64,000 bases of DNA. It comes from Sapria himalayana. Lineage: Eukaryota; Streptophyta; Magnoliopsida; Malpighiales; Rafflesiaceae. The stretch spans positions 529,575-593,574 of the forward strand of contig JAREIK010002024.1 in the NCBI GenBank assembly GCA_029783825.1, given 5' to 3'. A program made the translations under genes and the position numbers. Below, in pieces: positions 25,901-41,200 of the stretch. The stretch's first letter is position 1; every line of letters starts with the position of its first letter. The notes under the pieces are model-generated. The model made no database searches, was not told the DNA's origin, and saw only the letters and a program-made list of their open reading frames with translations.

Positions 25901-27070
25901 GTATACATGTTTAATGGTCTGATAATTTAGGAGTTTTGTCCTTTAGGAGTTTATCAATTTAAATTTTTAGGTATTTAGTGGTTTATAGGTTTTATTTATA
26001 TAATAAAATTTAAAATATTTTTTTTATATTTGTTCCGATTTTCAAAGGTTAACCTTTAAAAATAAAATAATTTTTAAATTTTTTTGAAATGTGGATACTA
26101 TGTATAATTATATTAATCTTACTAATTATATATCATATAACTTCAATATAAATAATTTTAATGATAGATATTATAATAATGATCAAAAATTTAAAAATAA
26201 ACTATTATTTATATTATAAAAATTAATTAATATATATTTACATGACACAAAATGCTTTAAAATCAAATCAAAATATATTACTAAATAATAATATTTAATT
26301 TTTAAATTTGTCATTTTTTTATAAGCTTATTTTTTTTGATTAAAAATAAATTATTTAAATAATATTTGTCTCACTCAAAATTTATTTTGTAATTAATTTT
26401 TATAAATAATTAAACTATAAATAATTAAAATGAATATTTAAAATTATAATAAATAGAAATAAAAATGAGATTTATTATTTATTAAGTAGTATATAGATGT
26501 TAAAATGTTTATGTATTTAGGGGTTTTGGGGTTTATAAGCTTACTGATTTAAGTAAGAAAGCATTTAATGGTCTATAGGTTTTATTTTAAAAATAAAATA
26601 ACTAAAAATTTATTTTTATTATTTTTTCTCTTTTTTTAAGATTATAACCTTTGAAAATATAATAATTTTTAAATTTTTTTAAAGTGTATACAATATTTAT
26701 TTATAATAATCATAATAATTATATATCATATAAATTCAATATAAACATTTTTATTGATAGATATTCTAATAATTATCAAAAAATAAATTAAAAATCTATT
26801 ATGAATAAGATTGATATTACTTAAAATATAATATCAATACCTACAATGATTCATAAGCAAAGCAAAATATATTACTTAATAATAATTATTTGTTTTTAAA
26901 TTTTTATTCTTTTTATAAGCTTATCTATTTTTTGATGAAAAATAATTTTTATTCTATTTAAAGGATTATCTATATAGGGGTATCGGAATTTTGTAGTTTA
27001 GTTATTTAAATGCTTAGGCATTTAGTGGAGTATAGATTTTATTTAAACAAAAGAATAATAAAGAAAAAGT
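21781..27070 (+). repeat. AT-rich satellite array, segment 5 (forward)
   Basis: Forward heads at about 21,790 (i), 22,390 (j), 22,990 (k), 23,580 (h), 24,110 (d), 24,710 (l), 25,305 (m), 25,905 (i, no LTR), 26,490 (j), 26,960 (k). About 140 bp is deleted before the last k head: the body stops at AATAATTTTTATTC (about 26,955) and the head starts at once with TATTTAAAGGATTATC. An intact palindrome is at 24,847-24,864 and a short-centre form (AAAGGTTAACCTTT) at about 26,044-26,057. The last monomer stops at about 27,070. No gene; the short frames are A/T-rich translations. Confidence 0.9.
22875..22908. repeat. (TA)n microsatellite
   Basis: About 16 TA dinucleotides in a subtype-j monomer body. 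Sister monomers have only a few TA units at this place (for example 13,692-13,706), so the run is a local expansion. Confidence 0.9.
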
Positions 27071-27095
27071 AGTTTTTTCTTTATTATACCTAAAT
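27070..27095. other. Inversion junction (+ to -) with mirrored monomer order
   Basis: A forward k monomer breaks off after AACAAAAGAATAATAAAGAAAAAG. Within a few bases reverse body sequence begins (TTATACCTAAATATAATTAATG..). The order l-m-i-j-k before the junction is mirrored by k-j-i-m-l after it. The two k heads face each other at about 26,961-27,050 and 27,357-27,430. Confidence 0.8.
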
Positions 27096-30000
27096 ATAAT
27101 TAATGTTATTTTAAATTGTTTATGAATTATAGATTATTAATTTATTTTTTGAATATTATTAGATAATTTTTCAATAAAAATGTTTATATTGAATTTATAT
27201 GATATATAAATATAAATATTATGATAACTAAATATAGTATTCACTTTTGAAAAAAATTTTAAAATTATTATATTTTCAAAGATTATAACATTTGAAAATG
27301 TCAAAAAATAAAAAAAAATTATTTTTTTATATTTCATTGTTTAAATAAAACCTATACACTACTAAATGTCTAAGCACTTAAATCACTAAACTGCAAAATC
27401 CCGATACCCCTATATAGATAATCCTTTAAATCGGTATACCATAAATAATAATTAATAAATCACATTTTTATTTGTTTTCATTATAATTTAAAAAATTAAT
27501 TTTGATCGTTTAGTTTTTTATTTTATATATATATTAATTATAAAATAAATTATGAGTTAAAAATATAATTTATTAAAAATATTTTTCATGAAAAAATAGA
27601 TAAGTTTATAAAAATCATAAAAATTTAAAAACAAATAATTATAATTTAGTGATATATTTTGTTTTGCTTTTGAATCATTTTAGGTTTTGATATTATATTT
27701 TAAGTTATATCAATCTTATTCATAATAGATTTTTAATTTATTTTTTGATAATTATTAGAATATCTATCAATAAAATTGTTTATATCGAATTTATATGATA
27801 TATAATTATTATGATTATTATAAATATATATTCTATTCACTTTTGAAAATAAATTTAAAAATTATTATATTTTCAAAGGTTAATACCTTAAAAATGAGAA
27901 AAAATAATAAAAATAATTTTTTTGTTATTTTATTTTTAAAATAAAAACTATAGATCATTAAATGCTTACTTACTTAAATCATTAAGCTCATAGACCCCGA
28001 AACCCCTAAATACATAAACCTTTTAACAGCTATATACTACTTAATAAATAATAAATCTCATTTTTATTTCTATTTATTATAATTTTAAATATTCATTTTA
28101 ATTATTTATAGTTTACTTATTTAGAAAAATTAATTACAAAATAAATTTCGAATGAGACAAATATTATTTATATAATTTATTTTTAATCAATAAAAAATAT
28201 AAGCTTATAAAAAGAAGGAAATATTCGAAAATTAAATATTATTATTTTGTAATATATTTTGATTTGATTTTGAATCATTTTGTGTTATGTAAATATATTT
28301 TAATTAAAATTTATATTATTAATAATAGTTTATTAATTTAATTTTTGATCATTATTATACAATCTATCATTAAAATTTTTTATATTGAATTTATATGATA
28401 TATAATTAGTAAGATTAATATAATTATACATGGTATTCACATTTCAAAAAATTTTAAAAATTATTTAATTTTTAAAGGTTATAACCTTTGAAAATCAGAT
28501 AAAATCAAAAAACAATTTTTTATTTTTATTATATAAATACAAACTATAAACTACTAAATGCCTACAAACATAAATTGCTAAACTCCTAAACGACAAAACC
28601 CCTAAATTAACAATCCATTAAACCAGTATACAATATATAATAAATCATAAATCTCATTTTAATTTGTATTCATTATAATTTTAAATATTCATTTTAATTA
28701 TTTATTAGTTTATTATTGTAGAATTATAAATTGCAAAATAAATAAAGAGTGAGACAAATAAAATTTTAATAATTTCTTTTTAATCAAAAAATAAATATAA
28801 TATCTATCAATAATTTTAATAATTTATTTTAATTTGAATCATTATAGGTTTGCATTTGTATTTTAATTGCTATCAATCTTATTAATAATAGTTTATTAAT
28901 TTATTTTTTAATCATTATTATAATATCTATCAATAAAATTACTTATATTAAATTTAAATGTCTTATAATTAGTAAGATTATTATAACTAAATATTATATT
29001 TACATATGAAAAAAATTTTAAAATTATTATATTTTCGAAGGTTATAACGTTCAAAAATGATAAAAAATCACAAAAATAAATTTTATTTATTTTATTATAT
29101 AAATAAAACTTATAAACAACTAAATGCCTAAACATTTAAATCTCTAGACTCCTAAACCCCAAAACCCCATAAATAATTAAACCATTAAACATATATAACC
29201 TAAATAATAAATAATAAATCTCATTTTTATTTGTATTCAATAAAATTTTTAATATTCATTTTAATTATTTTTTAGTTTATTTTTATAGAAATATTAATTA
29301 CAAATAAAATAATTAGTGAGACATATATAATTTAAATAAATTATTTTTTATGAAAAAAAAATAAGCTTATAAAAATAAACAAAATTTCAAAAATTTAAAA
29401 TTATATTTAGTAATATAAATTACTTTGATTTTGAATTATTATTTTTTATGCAAACATATTTTAATTAATATCTATCTTATTAATAATAGTTTATTATTTT
29501 ATTTTTTGACCATTATAATAATATATATTAATAAATTTTTTTATATTGAATTTACAACAAATATAATTATTAAGATTATTATAACGAAGTATTGTCTTCA
29601 TATTTTATATCTATTAAAAAATTATTATATTTTTAAAGGTTATAACATTTGAAAATCACAAAAATTCATAAAAATAATTTTTTTTTGTATTTGATTGATT
29701 AAATAAAACCTATAAACACCTAAATGTGTAAACATATAAATCAATAAACTCATTAACCCCAAAACCACAAAAAACATAAACAATTAAATAGTTATACCCT
29801 AAATAATAAATCATAAATCTCATTTTTATTACTATTCATTATAATTTTAAATATACATTTTAATTATTTATTAATTTAATTTTATTGAAATATAAATTAA
29901 AAAATAAATTATTAGTGAGACAAATATAATTTAAATATTTTATTTTTCATCAAAAAATATATCGGCTTATAAATTGATACAAAAATTTTAAAATTTAAAA

Positions 30001-33000
30001 TTAATATTTCGTAAAATATTTCACTTTGATTTTAAATCATTTTAGGTTTTGAAAATATATTTTAAACAATATTTATCTTATTAATAATTGTTTTTTACTT
30101 TTTTAAGATCATTATTCTAATATATATCAATAAAATAGTTTATATTGAATTTATATGATATATAATTATTATGATTATTATAACTTCATATTATATTCAC
30201 TTTTCAAAAAAAAATTATAAATTATTATATTTTCAAAGGTTATAACATTCAAAAATGAGAAAAAATAACAAAAATAAATTTTTTGTTATTTTATTTTTTA
30301 TATAAAATCTATAAACCACTAAATTACAAAATTGTAAAATGACTAAACTCCTAAACCCCGAGGCCGATAAATACTTAAAACATTAAATTAGTATAGTCCA
30401 AATAATAAATCATAAATCTAATTTTTATTAGATTCATTATAATTTTAAATATTCATTTTAATTATTTTATCAATTTATTTTATAGAAATATTAATTACAA
30501 AATAAATTATTAGTGCGACATATATAGTTTAAATAATTTATTTTTCATTAAAAAAATACTTATTTTAATTTATTTTTATTAGTATTCATTAAAAAAAGGC
30601 AAATTTTTAAAATAAATAATTATTATTTATTAATATATCTAATTTTGATTTTGAATCATTTTAGATTTTACAATTATATTTTAATTTATATCATTCTTAT
30701 AAATACTGGTTTATTAATTTATTTATTTATCATTATTATAATATCTATCAATAAAATTATTTATATTGAGTTTACATTATATATAATTATTACGATTATT
30801 ATAACTAAATATTATATTCACATTTAAAAAAAATTAAAAATTATTATATTTTAAAAGGTTATAACCTTCAAAAATTAAAAAAAAATTAAAAATTTAAATT
30901 TTTTGTTTTTTCATTCTTTAAATAAAAACTATAAATCACTAAAGGTCTAAACAATTAAATCACTAAACTCCTAAACCACAAAATACCTAAATACTTTAAC
31001 CATTAAACAGGTATATCCTGAATAATAAATAATAAATCTCAATTTTATTTGTATTCATTATAATTTTAAATGTTCATTTTAATTATTTATTAGTTTATTA
31101 TTTAGAATTATAAATTACAAAATATATTAAGAGTAAGACAAATATAATTTAAATAATTTATTTTCAATAACAAAAATATAAACTTATAAAAAAAGCAAAA
31201 CAATAAAATAAATTATTATTTAGTAATATATTTTACTTTGATTTGAATAAATTTAGATTTTGCAAATACTTTTTAAATAATATCTCTTTTATTAATAATA
31301 GTTTATTAATTTATATTTTTATCATTATTATAATATCTAGCAATGTAATTATTTATATTGAATTTAAATGACTTATATTTATGAATATTATTATAGATGA
31401 GTAGTATATTTACATTTGAAAAAAAATTAAAAATTATTATATTTTCAAAGGTTATAATCTTTGAAATTTAGAAAAAAATAAAAAAAAATAAATTTAATGT
31501 TATATGATTGTTTAAATAAAACTTATAGACCACTAAATCCCTAAACACTTAAATCTCTAAACTCCTTAACACAAAAGCCCCTAAATAATTAAACCTTTAA
31601 ACTCATAAACCTTAATTATAATTTAAATAATTTATTTAAATATTAATTACAAAATAAATTATGAGTGATACAAATTTAATTTAAATAATTTATTTTTCAT
31701 CAAAAAAAATATATAAGCTTATAAAAAGAGGCAAAAACTAAAAAACAAAAATTATTATTTAGTAATAAATTTTACTTTGATTTTGAATCATTTTAAGTTT
31801 TGCAATTATATTTTATTTTTATCTATCATATTAATAATAGCATATTAATTTATTTTTTGATAATTGATTTAATATCTATCAATAAAAGTCTTTATATTTT
31901 GTTTATATTATATATAATTTTAATGATTATTATTACAAAATATTGTAATTACAATTTTAAAAAATTTTAATATTTTTATATTTTCAAAGCATATACCTTT
32001 GAAAATGTGAGAAAATATCAAAAATAATTTTTTTTGTTATTTCATTGTTTAAATAAATCCTATAAACCACTAAATGCCTAAACACTTAAATCAATAACTC
32101 CTAAATCTCTAAAATCCTAAAAAGATAATCCTTTTAAACTAGTATACCCTAAATAATAAATAATAAATCTCAATATTATTTTTTTCATTATAATTTAAAA
32201 TATAAATATAATTATTTATTCGTTTATTTTTATATAAAGATTAATTACAAAATAAATTATGAGTTAGACAAATATAATTTATATAAATTATTTTTCATCG
32301 AAAAATATAGATAAACTTATAAAAAGAATAAAAAATTTAAAAACTAGAATTTATTATACAGTAATATATTTTACTCTCCTTCTGAATCATTTTAGGTTTT
32401 CTAATTATATTTTAATTTATATCTATCTTATTAATAATTGTTTATTAATTTATTTTTTGATCATTATTTGAATATTTATCAATCAATTTGTTTATATTGA
32501 ATTTATATGATATATAAATATAATGATTATTATGACTAAATATTGAATTCACTTTTGAAAAAAATTTAAAAATTATTATATTTTCAAAGATTATAACCTT
32601 TGGAAATATGAAAAAATAATAAAAATACATTTTTTGTTATTTTATTTTTTAAATAAAACCTATAAACCACTAAATGCATACACAGTTATATCAATAAACT
32701 TTTAAACCCCGTAATGCCTAAATAGATAAACCATTAAACCACTATATACTACTTAATAATTAATAAATTTAATTTTTAATTCAATTAATTATTATATTAT
32801 ATATTCATTTTAATTATTTATTAGTTTATTTTTATAGAAATTTTTATTAAAAAATAAATTATGAGTGCCACACAAATAATTTAAATAATTTATTTTTAAT
32901 CAAAAAAATATATACGCTTTTAAAAGAAGTATAAAAGAAGTATTATTAAAAATTAAAAATTATTATCAACTAATACATTTTAATTTAATTTTGAATCAAT

Positions 33001-36000
33001 TTGGGTTTTGTAAAATTTTTTTAATTAATATCTATCTTATTATAAATAGTTAATTAATTTAATTTTTGATCAATATTATAATATCTATGAATAAAATTGT
33101 TTATATTTATTTTATATGATATAGAATTATTAAAATTATTATAACTAAATATTGTATTCAAATTTCAAAAATTTTAAATATTATTATATTTTCTAAGATT
33201 ATAACATTTGAAAATGACAAAAAATTACAATTTTTTTTTGTTATTTTATAGTTTAAATAAAACCTATAAATCACTAAATACCTAAAAACATAAATCGATA
33301 AACTCCTAAACGACAAAATCTTAAAATACTCAAACCATTAAACTAGTATACATTAATAATAAATCATAAATCTCATTTTAATTTTTATTCAGTATAATTT
33401 TATATTTTTATTTTAATTATTTATCAGTTTATTTTTATAGAAATATTAAATACAAAATAAATTATTAGTGAGACTGATATAACATAAATTAAAACAGCAT
33501 ACCCTAAATAATAAATAATAAATCTCATTTTTTTTTCATTATAATTTTTAATATTCATTTTAATTATTAATTTTTTATTTTTATATAAATAATAATTAAA
33601 AAATAAATTATGAGTTAAACAAATATAATTTATGTAAATTATTTTTAATCAAAAAAATATAGATAGACTTTTTAAAATAAAAAAAAGTTCAAAACAAAAA
33701 ATTATTATATAGTAATATATTTTGGTTTGCTTATGAATCATTTTATGTTTTGTAATTATATTTTAATTGATATCTATCTTTTTAATAATTGTTTATTAAT
33801 TTATTTTTGATCATTATTAGAATATTTATCACTAAAATTGTTTATTTTGAATTTATATGATATATAAATATAATGATTATTATAACTAAATATTGAATTC
33901 ACTTTTGAAAAAATTTAAAAATTATTATATTTTCAAAGGTTATAACCTTTGAAAATATCAAAAAATAATAAAAATAAATGTTTTGTTATTTTATTTTTTA
34001 AATAAAACTTGTAAACCACTAAATGCATACACTATTAAATCAGTAAACACCTAACCCCCGTAATACCTAAATACATAAATCATTAAACTGCTATATAATA
34101 CATAATAATTAATAAATCTAATTTAAATTTCTTTTTATTATAGTTTTAAATATTCATTTTAATTATTTATTAGTTTATTTTTATAAAAATATTTATTATA
34201 AAATAAATTATAAGTGCGAAAAATATAATTTAAATAATCTATTTTTATTCAAAAAAAATATATACGCTTATAAAAGAAGTAAATTTTTAAAAATTAAAAG
34301 TTATTATCAAGTAATATATTTTACTTTAATTTTGAATAAATTTGGCTTTTGTAAATATTTTTTAATTAATATCTATCTTATTTTTAGTAGTTTATTAATT
34401 TAATTTTTGATCATTATTATAATATATATCAATAAAATTGTTTATATTGAATTTATATCATATATAATTACTAATATTATTATAACTTAATATTGTATTC
34501 ATATTTCAAAAAATTTTATTGTGATTTTATTGATTAAATAAAACCTATAAACAACTAAATGCCTAAAAACCTAAATCACTAAACTTTTAAAATACAAAAC
34601 CTCTAAATACTTAAACCATTAAACTAGTATACATTAATATTAAATCATAAATATCATTTTAACTTTTATTTAGTATAATTTTAAATTTTTATTTTAATTA
34701 ATTTTCAGTTTATTTTTATAGAAATATTAAATACAAAATAAATTATTAGTAAGTCAGATCTAATTTAAATTAGACCGGTATACCCTAAATAATAAATAAT
34801 AAATCTCATTTTTTTAATTATAATTTTAAATATTCATTTTAATTATTTATTTGTTTATTTTTATATAAATATTAATTACAAAAAAATCTATGAGTTACAC
34901 AAATATAATTTATATAAATTACTTTTCATCAAAAAATTATAGATAAAATTTTTAAAAGAAAAAAAAATTTCAAAAAAAAAATATTGTATAGTAATATATT
35001 TTCTTTGCTTCTGAATCATTTTAGGTTTTGTAAATATATTTTAATTGATATCTATCTTATTAATAATAGATTATTATATTATTTTTTCATCATTATTAGA
35101 ATATTTATCAATAAAAATGTTTATATTGAATTTATATTATATATAAATATAATGATGATTATAACTAAATATTATAATCACTTTTTAAAAAAAATTTAAA
35201 ATTATTATATTTTCAAAGGTTATAACATTTGAAAATGTAAAAAATAAATTTTTTTTTGTTATTCTATTGTTTAAATAAAACCTATACACCACTAAATACC
35301 TAAGCATTTAAATAACTAAACTACAAAATACTGATACCCCTATATAGATAATCCTTTAAATCGATATACCCTAAATAATAACTAAAATATTTCATTTTTA
35401 TTTGTTTTCATTATAATTTAAAAAATTTATTTTGATTGTTTAGTTTTTTATTTTTATATATGTATTAATTATAAAATAAATTATGAGTTAAAAATATAAT
35501 TTATAAAAATTATTTTTCATCAAAAAATTGATAAGCTTATAAAAAGAATAAAAATTTAAAAACAAATAATTATTATTTAGTAATATATTTTGCTTTAATT
35601 TTGAATCATTGTAGGTTTTGATATTATATTTTAAGTAATATCAATCTTATTCATAATAGATTTTTAATTTATATTTTGATAATTATTAGAATATCTATCA
35701 ATAAAATTGTTTATATTGAATTTATATGATATATAATTATGATGATTGTTATAAATAAATATTGTATTCACTTTTGAAAAAAATTTAAAAATTATTATAT
35801 TTTCAAAGGTTATAATCTATAAAAATGAGAAAAAAATAATAAAAATAAATTTTTAGTTAATTTATTTTTTAAATAAAACCTATAGACCATTAAATGCTTA
35901 CTTACTTAAATTAGTAAGCTCATAAACCCTGAAACCCCTAAATACATAAACATTTTAACATCTATATACTACTTAATAAATAATAAATCTCATTTTAATT

Positions 36001-38220
36001 TCTATTTATTATAATTTTATACATTCATTTTAATTATTTATTGTTTAATTATATAAAAAAATTAATCACTAAATAAATTTCGTGTAAGACATATATTATT
36101 TAAATAATTTATTTTTTATCAAAAAAATATAAGCTTATAAAAAGAAGGAAAAATTTAAAAATTAAATATTATTATTTAATAATATATTTTGATTTGATTT
36201 TGAATCATTTTGTGTTATGTATATATATTTTAATTAATATTTATATTATTAATAATAGTTTATTAATTTAATTTTTGATCATTATTATAATATCTATCAT
36301 TAAAATTGTTTATATTGAATTTATATGATATATAATTAGTAAGATTAATATAATCATACATAGTATTCACATTTCAAAAAAATTTAAAAATTATTTTATT
36401 TTTAAAGGATATAACCTTTGAAAATCAGAAAAAATCTAAAAAAAAATTTTGTTTTTATTATATAAATAAAACCTATAAACCACTAAATACCTAAAAACAA
36501 AAATTGATAAACTCCTAAACGACAAAACTCCTAAATAATCAAACAATTAAACCAGTATACCACATATAATAATTCATAAATCTCATTTTAATTTGTATTC
36601 AATATAATTTTAAATATTCATTTTAATTATTTATTAGTTTATTTTTTATATAAATATTATTTACAAAATAAATAATGAGTGAGACAACTATAATTTTAAT
36701 AATTTATTTTTAATCAAAAAAAAATATAAGCATATGAAAAGTAGTAAAAATTTAAAAACAAAAAATTATTATTTAGTAATATATTGTACTTAGATTTTGA
36801 ATCATTATATATAGGTTTTGCAATATATTTTAATTGCTATCAATTTTATTAATAATAGTTTTTTAATTTATTATTTGATCAATTTTATAAAATCTAATAT
36901 AAAATTACTTATATTTAATTTAAATGTCTTATTAATATTAAGATTATTATAACTAAATATTATATTTACAATTGAAAAAAATTTAAAAATAATTATATTT
37001 TCAAAGGTTATAACCTTCAAAATGATAAAAAATCACAAAAATAATTTTTTTATTCTTTTATTTTTTAAATAAAACTTATAAACCAGTAAATGCCTAAACA
37101 TTTAAATCTCTAGATTCCTAAACCCCAAAACACCCTAAATACTTAAACCATTAAACCTATATAACATAAATAATAAATAAAAAATAATAAATCTCATTTT
37201 TATTTGTATTCATTATAATTTTAAATATTCATTTTAATTATTTTAGTTTATTTTTATAGAAATATTAATTACAAAATAATAATGAGAGAGATATATAATT
37301 TAAATATATTATTTTATATGAAAAAAATATAAGCTTATAAAAATAAACAAAATTTCAAAAAATAAAATTTTATTTAGTAATATAATTTACTTTGATTTTG
37401 AATTATGTTGGGTTCTGTAAATATATTTTAATTAATATCTGTCTTATTAATAATATTTTATTAATTTATTTTTGATCATCAAAATAATATATATTAATAA
37501 AATTTTTTATATTAAATTTACATCAAATATAATTATTAAGATAATTATAATTAAGTATTCTATTCATATTTTAGAACTATTAAAAAATTATTATATTCTC
37601 AAAGCTTATAACCTTTGAAAATCACGAAAATTCATTAAAATAAATTTTTTGTTATTTCATTGATTAAATAAAACCAATAAACACCTGAATGTGTAAACAT
37701 ATAAATCAATAAACTCATTAAGCCCAAAACCACAATAAACTAAAAACCATTAAATATGTATACCCAAGATAATTAATCATAAATCTCATTTTTATTAGTA
37801 TTTATTATATTTTTATATATACATTTTAATTATTTATTAGTTTATTTTATAGAAATATAAATTATAAAATAATTAAATAGTGAGAGAAATATAATTTAAA
37901 TAATTTATTTTTCATCAAAAAATATATAAGCTTATAAATGGATACAAAAATTTAAAATTTTAAAATTAAAATTTAGTAACATATTTCACTTTTATTTTGA
38001 ATCATTTTAGGTTTTGTAAATATATTTTAAACAATATTTATTTTATTAATAATTGTTTATTAATCTTTTGTATGATCATTATTATAATATATATCAATAT
38101 AATAGATTATATTGAATTTACATGATATATAATTATTAAGATTATCATAACTAAATATAGTATTCAAATTTAAAAAAATTTAAAAATTGTAATAGTTTCA
38201 GAGTTTATATCCTTCAAAAA
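27090..38220 (-). repeat. AT-rich satellite array, segment 6 (reverse)
   Basis: Reverse heads at about 27,400 (k), 28,000 (j), 28,600 (i), 29,150 (m), 29,750 (l), 30,360 (n), 30,970 (e), 31,570 (d), 32,110 (h), 32,720 (g), 33,320 (c), 33,500 (x), 34,050 (g), 34,590 (c), 34,770 (x), 35,330 (k), 35,930 (j), 36,530 (i), 37,120 (m), 37,720 (l). From the minus strand this reads l-m-i-j-k-x-c-g-x-c-g-h-d-e-n-l-m-i-j-k, the clearest view of the higher-order repeat (l to l about 8.0 kb). An intact palindrome is at 33,944-33,961. A small scrambled patch at about 30,555-30,595 duplicates a piece of the body. There is no gene; frames of 60-80 codons recur because the repeat does. Confidence 0.92.
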
Positions 38221-38240
38221 TTTACATGAATAGTTAACAT
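38205..38240. other. Orientation switch of satellite array (- to +)
   Basis: Reverse sequence with a decayed palindrome (TATATCCTTCAAAAATTTA) gives way at about 38,222 to forward body ACATGAATAGTTAACATTATAATGAATAG, leading into a forward e head. Unlike the 27.08-kb junction, the monomer order is not mirrored here. Confidence 0.8.
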
Positions 38241-41200
38241 TATAATGAATAGAAATAAAATTGAGATTTATTATTTATTATTCAGGATATACCAGTATAA
38301 TGGTTTAAGTATTTAGGTGTTTTGTGGTTTAAAAGTTTAGTGATTTATTTGTTTAGACCTTTAGTGATTTATAGTTTTTTTTAAATAATGAAAAAATAAA
38401 CAATTTAATTTTTTTATTTTTTAAATTTTTGAAGGTGGTAACCTTTGAAAATATAATAATTTTTAATTTTTTTTAATGTGAATATAATATTTAGTTATAA
38501 TAATCTTAATAATTATATATAATATAAACTCAATATAAATAATTTTATTGATAGATATTATAATAAAGATCAATAAATAAATTAATAAACTTGTATTTAT
38601 AAGAATGATATAAATTAAAATATAATTGTAAAATATAAAATGATTCAAAATCAAAATAAGATATATTATTAAATAATAATTTTTTATTTTTAAAATTTTG
38701 TATCTTTTATGAGCATTTTTTTTGATGAAAAATAAATTATTTAAATTATATATGTCACACTAATAATTTATTTTGTTATTAATATTTCTATAAAAATAAA
38801 CTGATAAATAATTAATATGAATATTTAAAATTATAATGAATACTAATAAAACTGAGATTAATGATTTATTATTTAGACTATACTAATTTAATGTTTTAAG
38901 TATTTATGGGCTTTGGGGTTCAAGAGTTTAGTCATTTTAGTATTTAGTCATTTAGTGGTTTATAGGTTTAATATAAAAAATAAAATAACAAAAAATTTAT
39001 TTTTGAAGGTTATAACCTTTGAAAATATAATAATTTTTAATTTTTTTTTGAAAAGTGAATACAATATGAAGTTATAATAATCATAAAAAAGTAATAACCA
39101 ATTATTAAAAAGATAAATATTGTTTAAAATATATTTGCAAAACCTAAAATGACTCAAAATCAAAGTGAAATATATTACTAAATATTAATTTTAAATTTTT
39201 AAATTTTTGTATCCATTTATAAGCCTATATATTTTTTGATGAAAAATACATTATTTAAATTATATCTGTCTCACTAATAATTTATTTTTTAATTTATATT
39301 TTTATAAAATTAAACTAATAATCAATTAAAATGTATATTTAAAATTATAATGAATACTAAAAAAATGAGATTTATTATTTATTATTTAGGGTATATAGGT
39401 TTAATGTTTTAAGTATTTAGTGGGTTTTGGGGTTTAGGAGTCTAGAGATTTAAATGTTTAGGCATTTAGTGGTTTATAAGTTTTATTTAAATAATAAAAT
39501 AATAAAAAATTATTTTTGTGATTTTTTATCATTTTCGAAGGGTATAACCTTCAAAAATATAATAATTTTTAAATTTTATTCAAATGTAAATATAATATTT
39601 AGTTATTATAACTTAATAATTATAAGAGATTTTAATTGAATATAAGTAATTTTATTGTTCGATATTATAAAAATGATCTAATAATAAATTAATAAACTAT
39701 TATTAATGAGATTGATCGCAATTAAAATATAATTGCAAAACCTATATATAAAGTTCAAATTCAAAGTAAAATATATTACTAAATAATAATTTTTTTGTTT
39801 TTAAATTTTTACTTCTTTATATAAGCTTTTTTTTTTGATTAAAAATAAATTATTAAAATTATATTTGTCTCACTAATTATTTATTTTTTGATTGAAATTT
39901 CTATAAAAATAAACTAATAAATTATTAAAATGAATATTTAAAATTATAATAAATACAAATTAAAATTGAGATTTATAATTTATTATATAGGGTATACTAG
40001 TTTAATGGTTTGATATATTATGAGTTTTGAGTTTAGGAGTTTAGCAAATTTGTATTTTTATGCATTAAGTGGTTTATAGGTTTTATTTATATAATATATA
40101 TTTAAAATTCTAATTTTGATTTTTTTTTTGATTTTCAAAGGTTATAACCTTTTAAAATAAAATAATTCTTTAAATTTTTTGAAATGTTAATACCATGTAT
40201 AATTATATTAATCATACTAATTATATATCATATAAATTCAATATAAATAATTTTAATGATAGATATTATAATAATGATCAAAAATTAAATTATTAATCTA
40301 TTATTAATAATATTAATATTAATTAAAATATATTTACATAACACAAAATGATTCAAAATCAAATCAAAATGTATTTCTAAATAATAATATTTAATTTGTA
40401 TAATTTTTCTTCTTTTTATAAACTTATATTTTTTTTATTAAAATAAATTATTTAAATAATATTTGTATCACTCGAAATTTATCTTGTAATTAATTTTTCT
40501 AAAAAATTAAACTATAAATAATTAAAGTGAATATTTAAAATTATAATAAATAGAAATAAAAATGAGATTTATTATTTATTAAGTAGTATAGCTGTTAAAA
40601 GGTTTATGTATTTAGGGTTTACGGGATTTATGAGCTTACTGATTTAAGTAAGTAAGCATTTAATGATCTATAGGTTTTATTTTAAAAATGAAATAACAAA
40701 TTTTTTTTTTATTTTTTCACATTATTAAAGGTTATAACCTTTGAAAATATAATAATTTTTAAATTTTTTTCAAAAGTGAATACAATATTTAGTTATAATA
40801 ATTATTATATTTATATTCATATAAATTCAATATAAACATTTTTATTGATACATATTCTAAATATGATGAAAAAAATAACTTAATAATCTATTATTAATAA
40901 GATAGATATCAATTAAAATATATTTACAAAACCTAAAATGATTCAGAAGCAAAGCAAAATATATTACTATATATTAATTTTTTGTTTTGAAAATTGTTTT
41001 TATTTTAATAAGTTTATCTATATTATTTTGATTAAAAATAATTTATATAAATTATATTTTTGTAACTCATAATTTATTTTGTAATAAATATTTATATAAT
41101 AATAAACAAATAAATAATTAAATTTGAATATTTAAAATTAAAATGAAAAAAAAATGAAATTTATTATTTATTATTTATTATATACCGGTTTAATTTAAAT

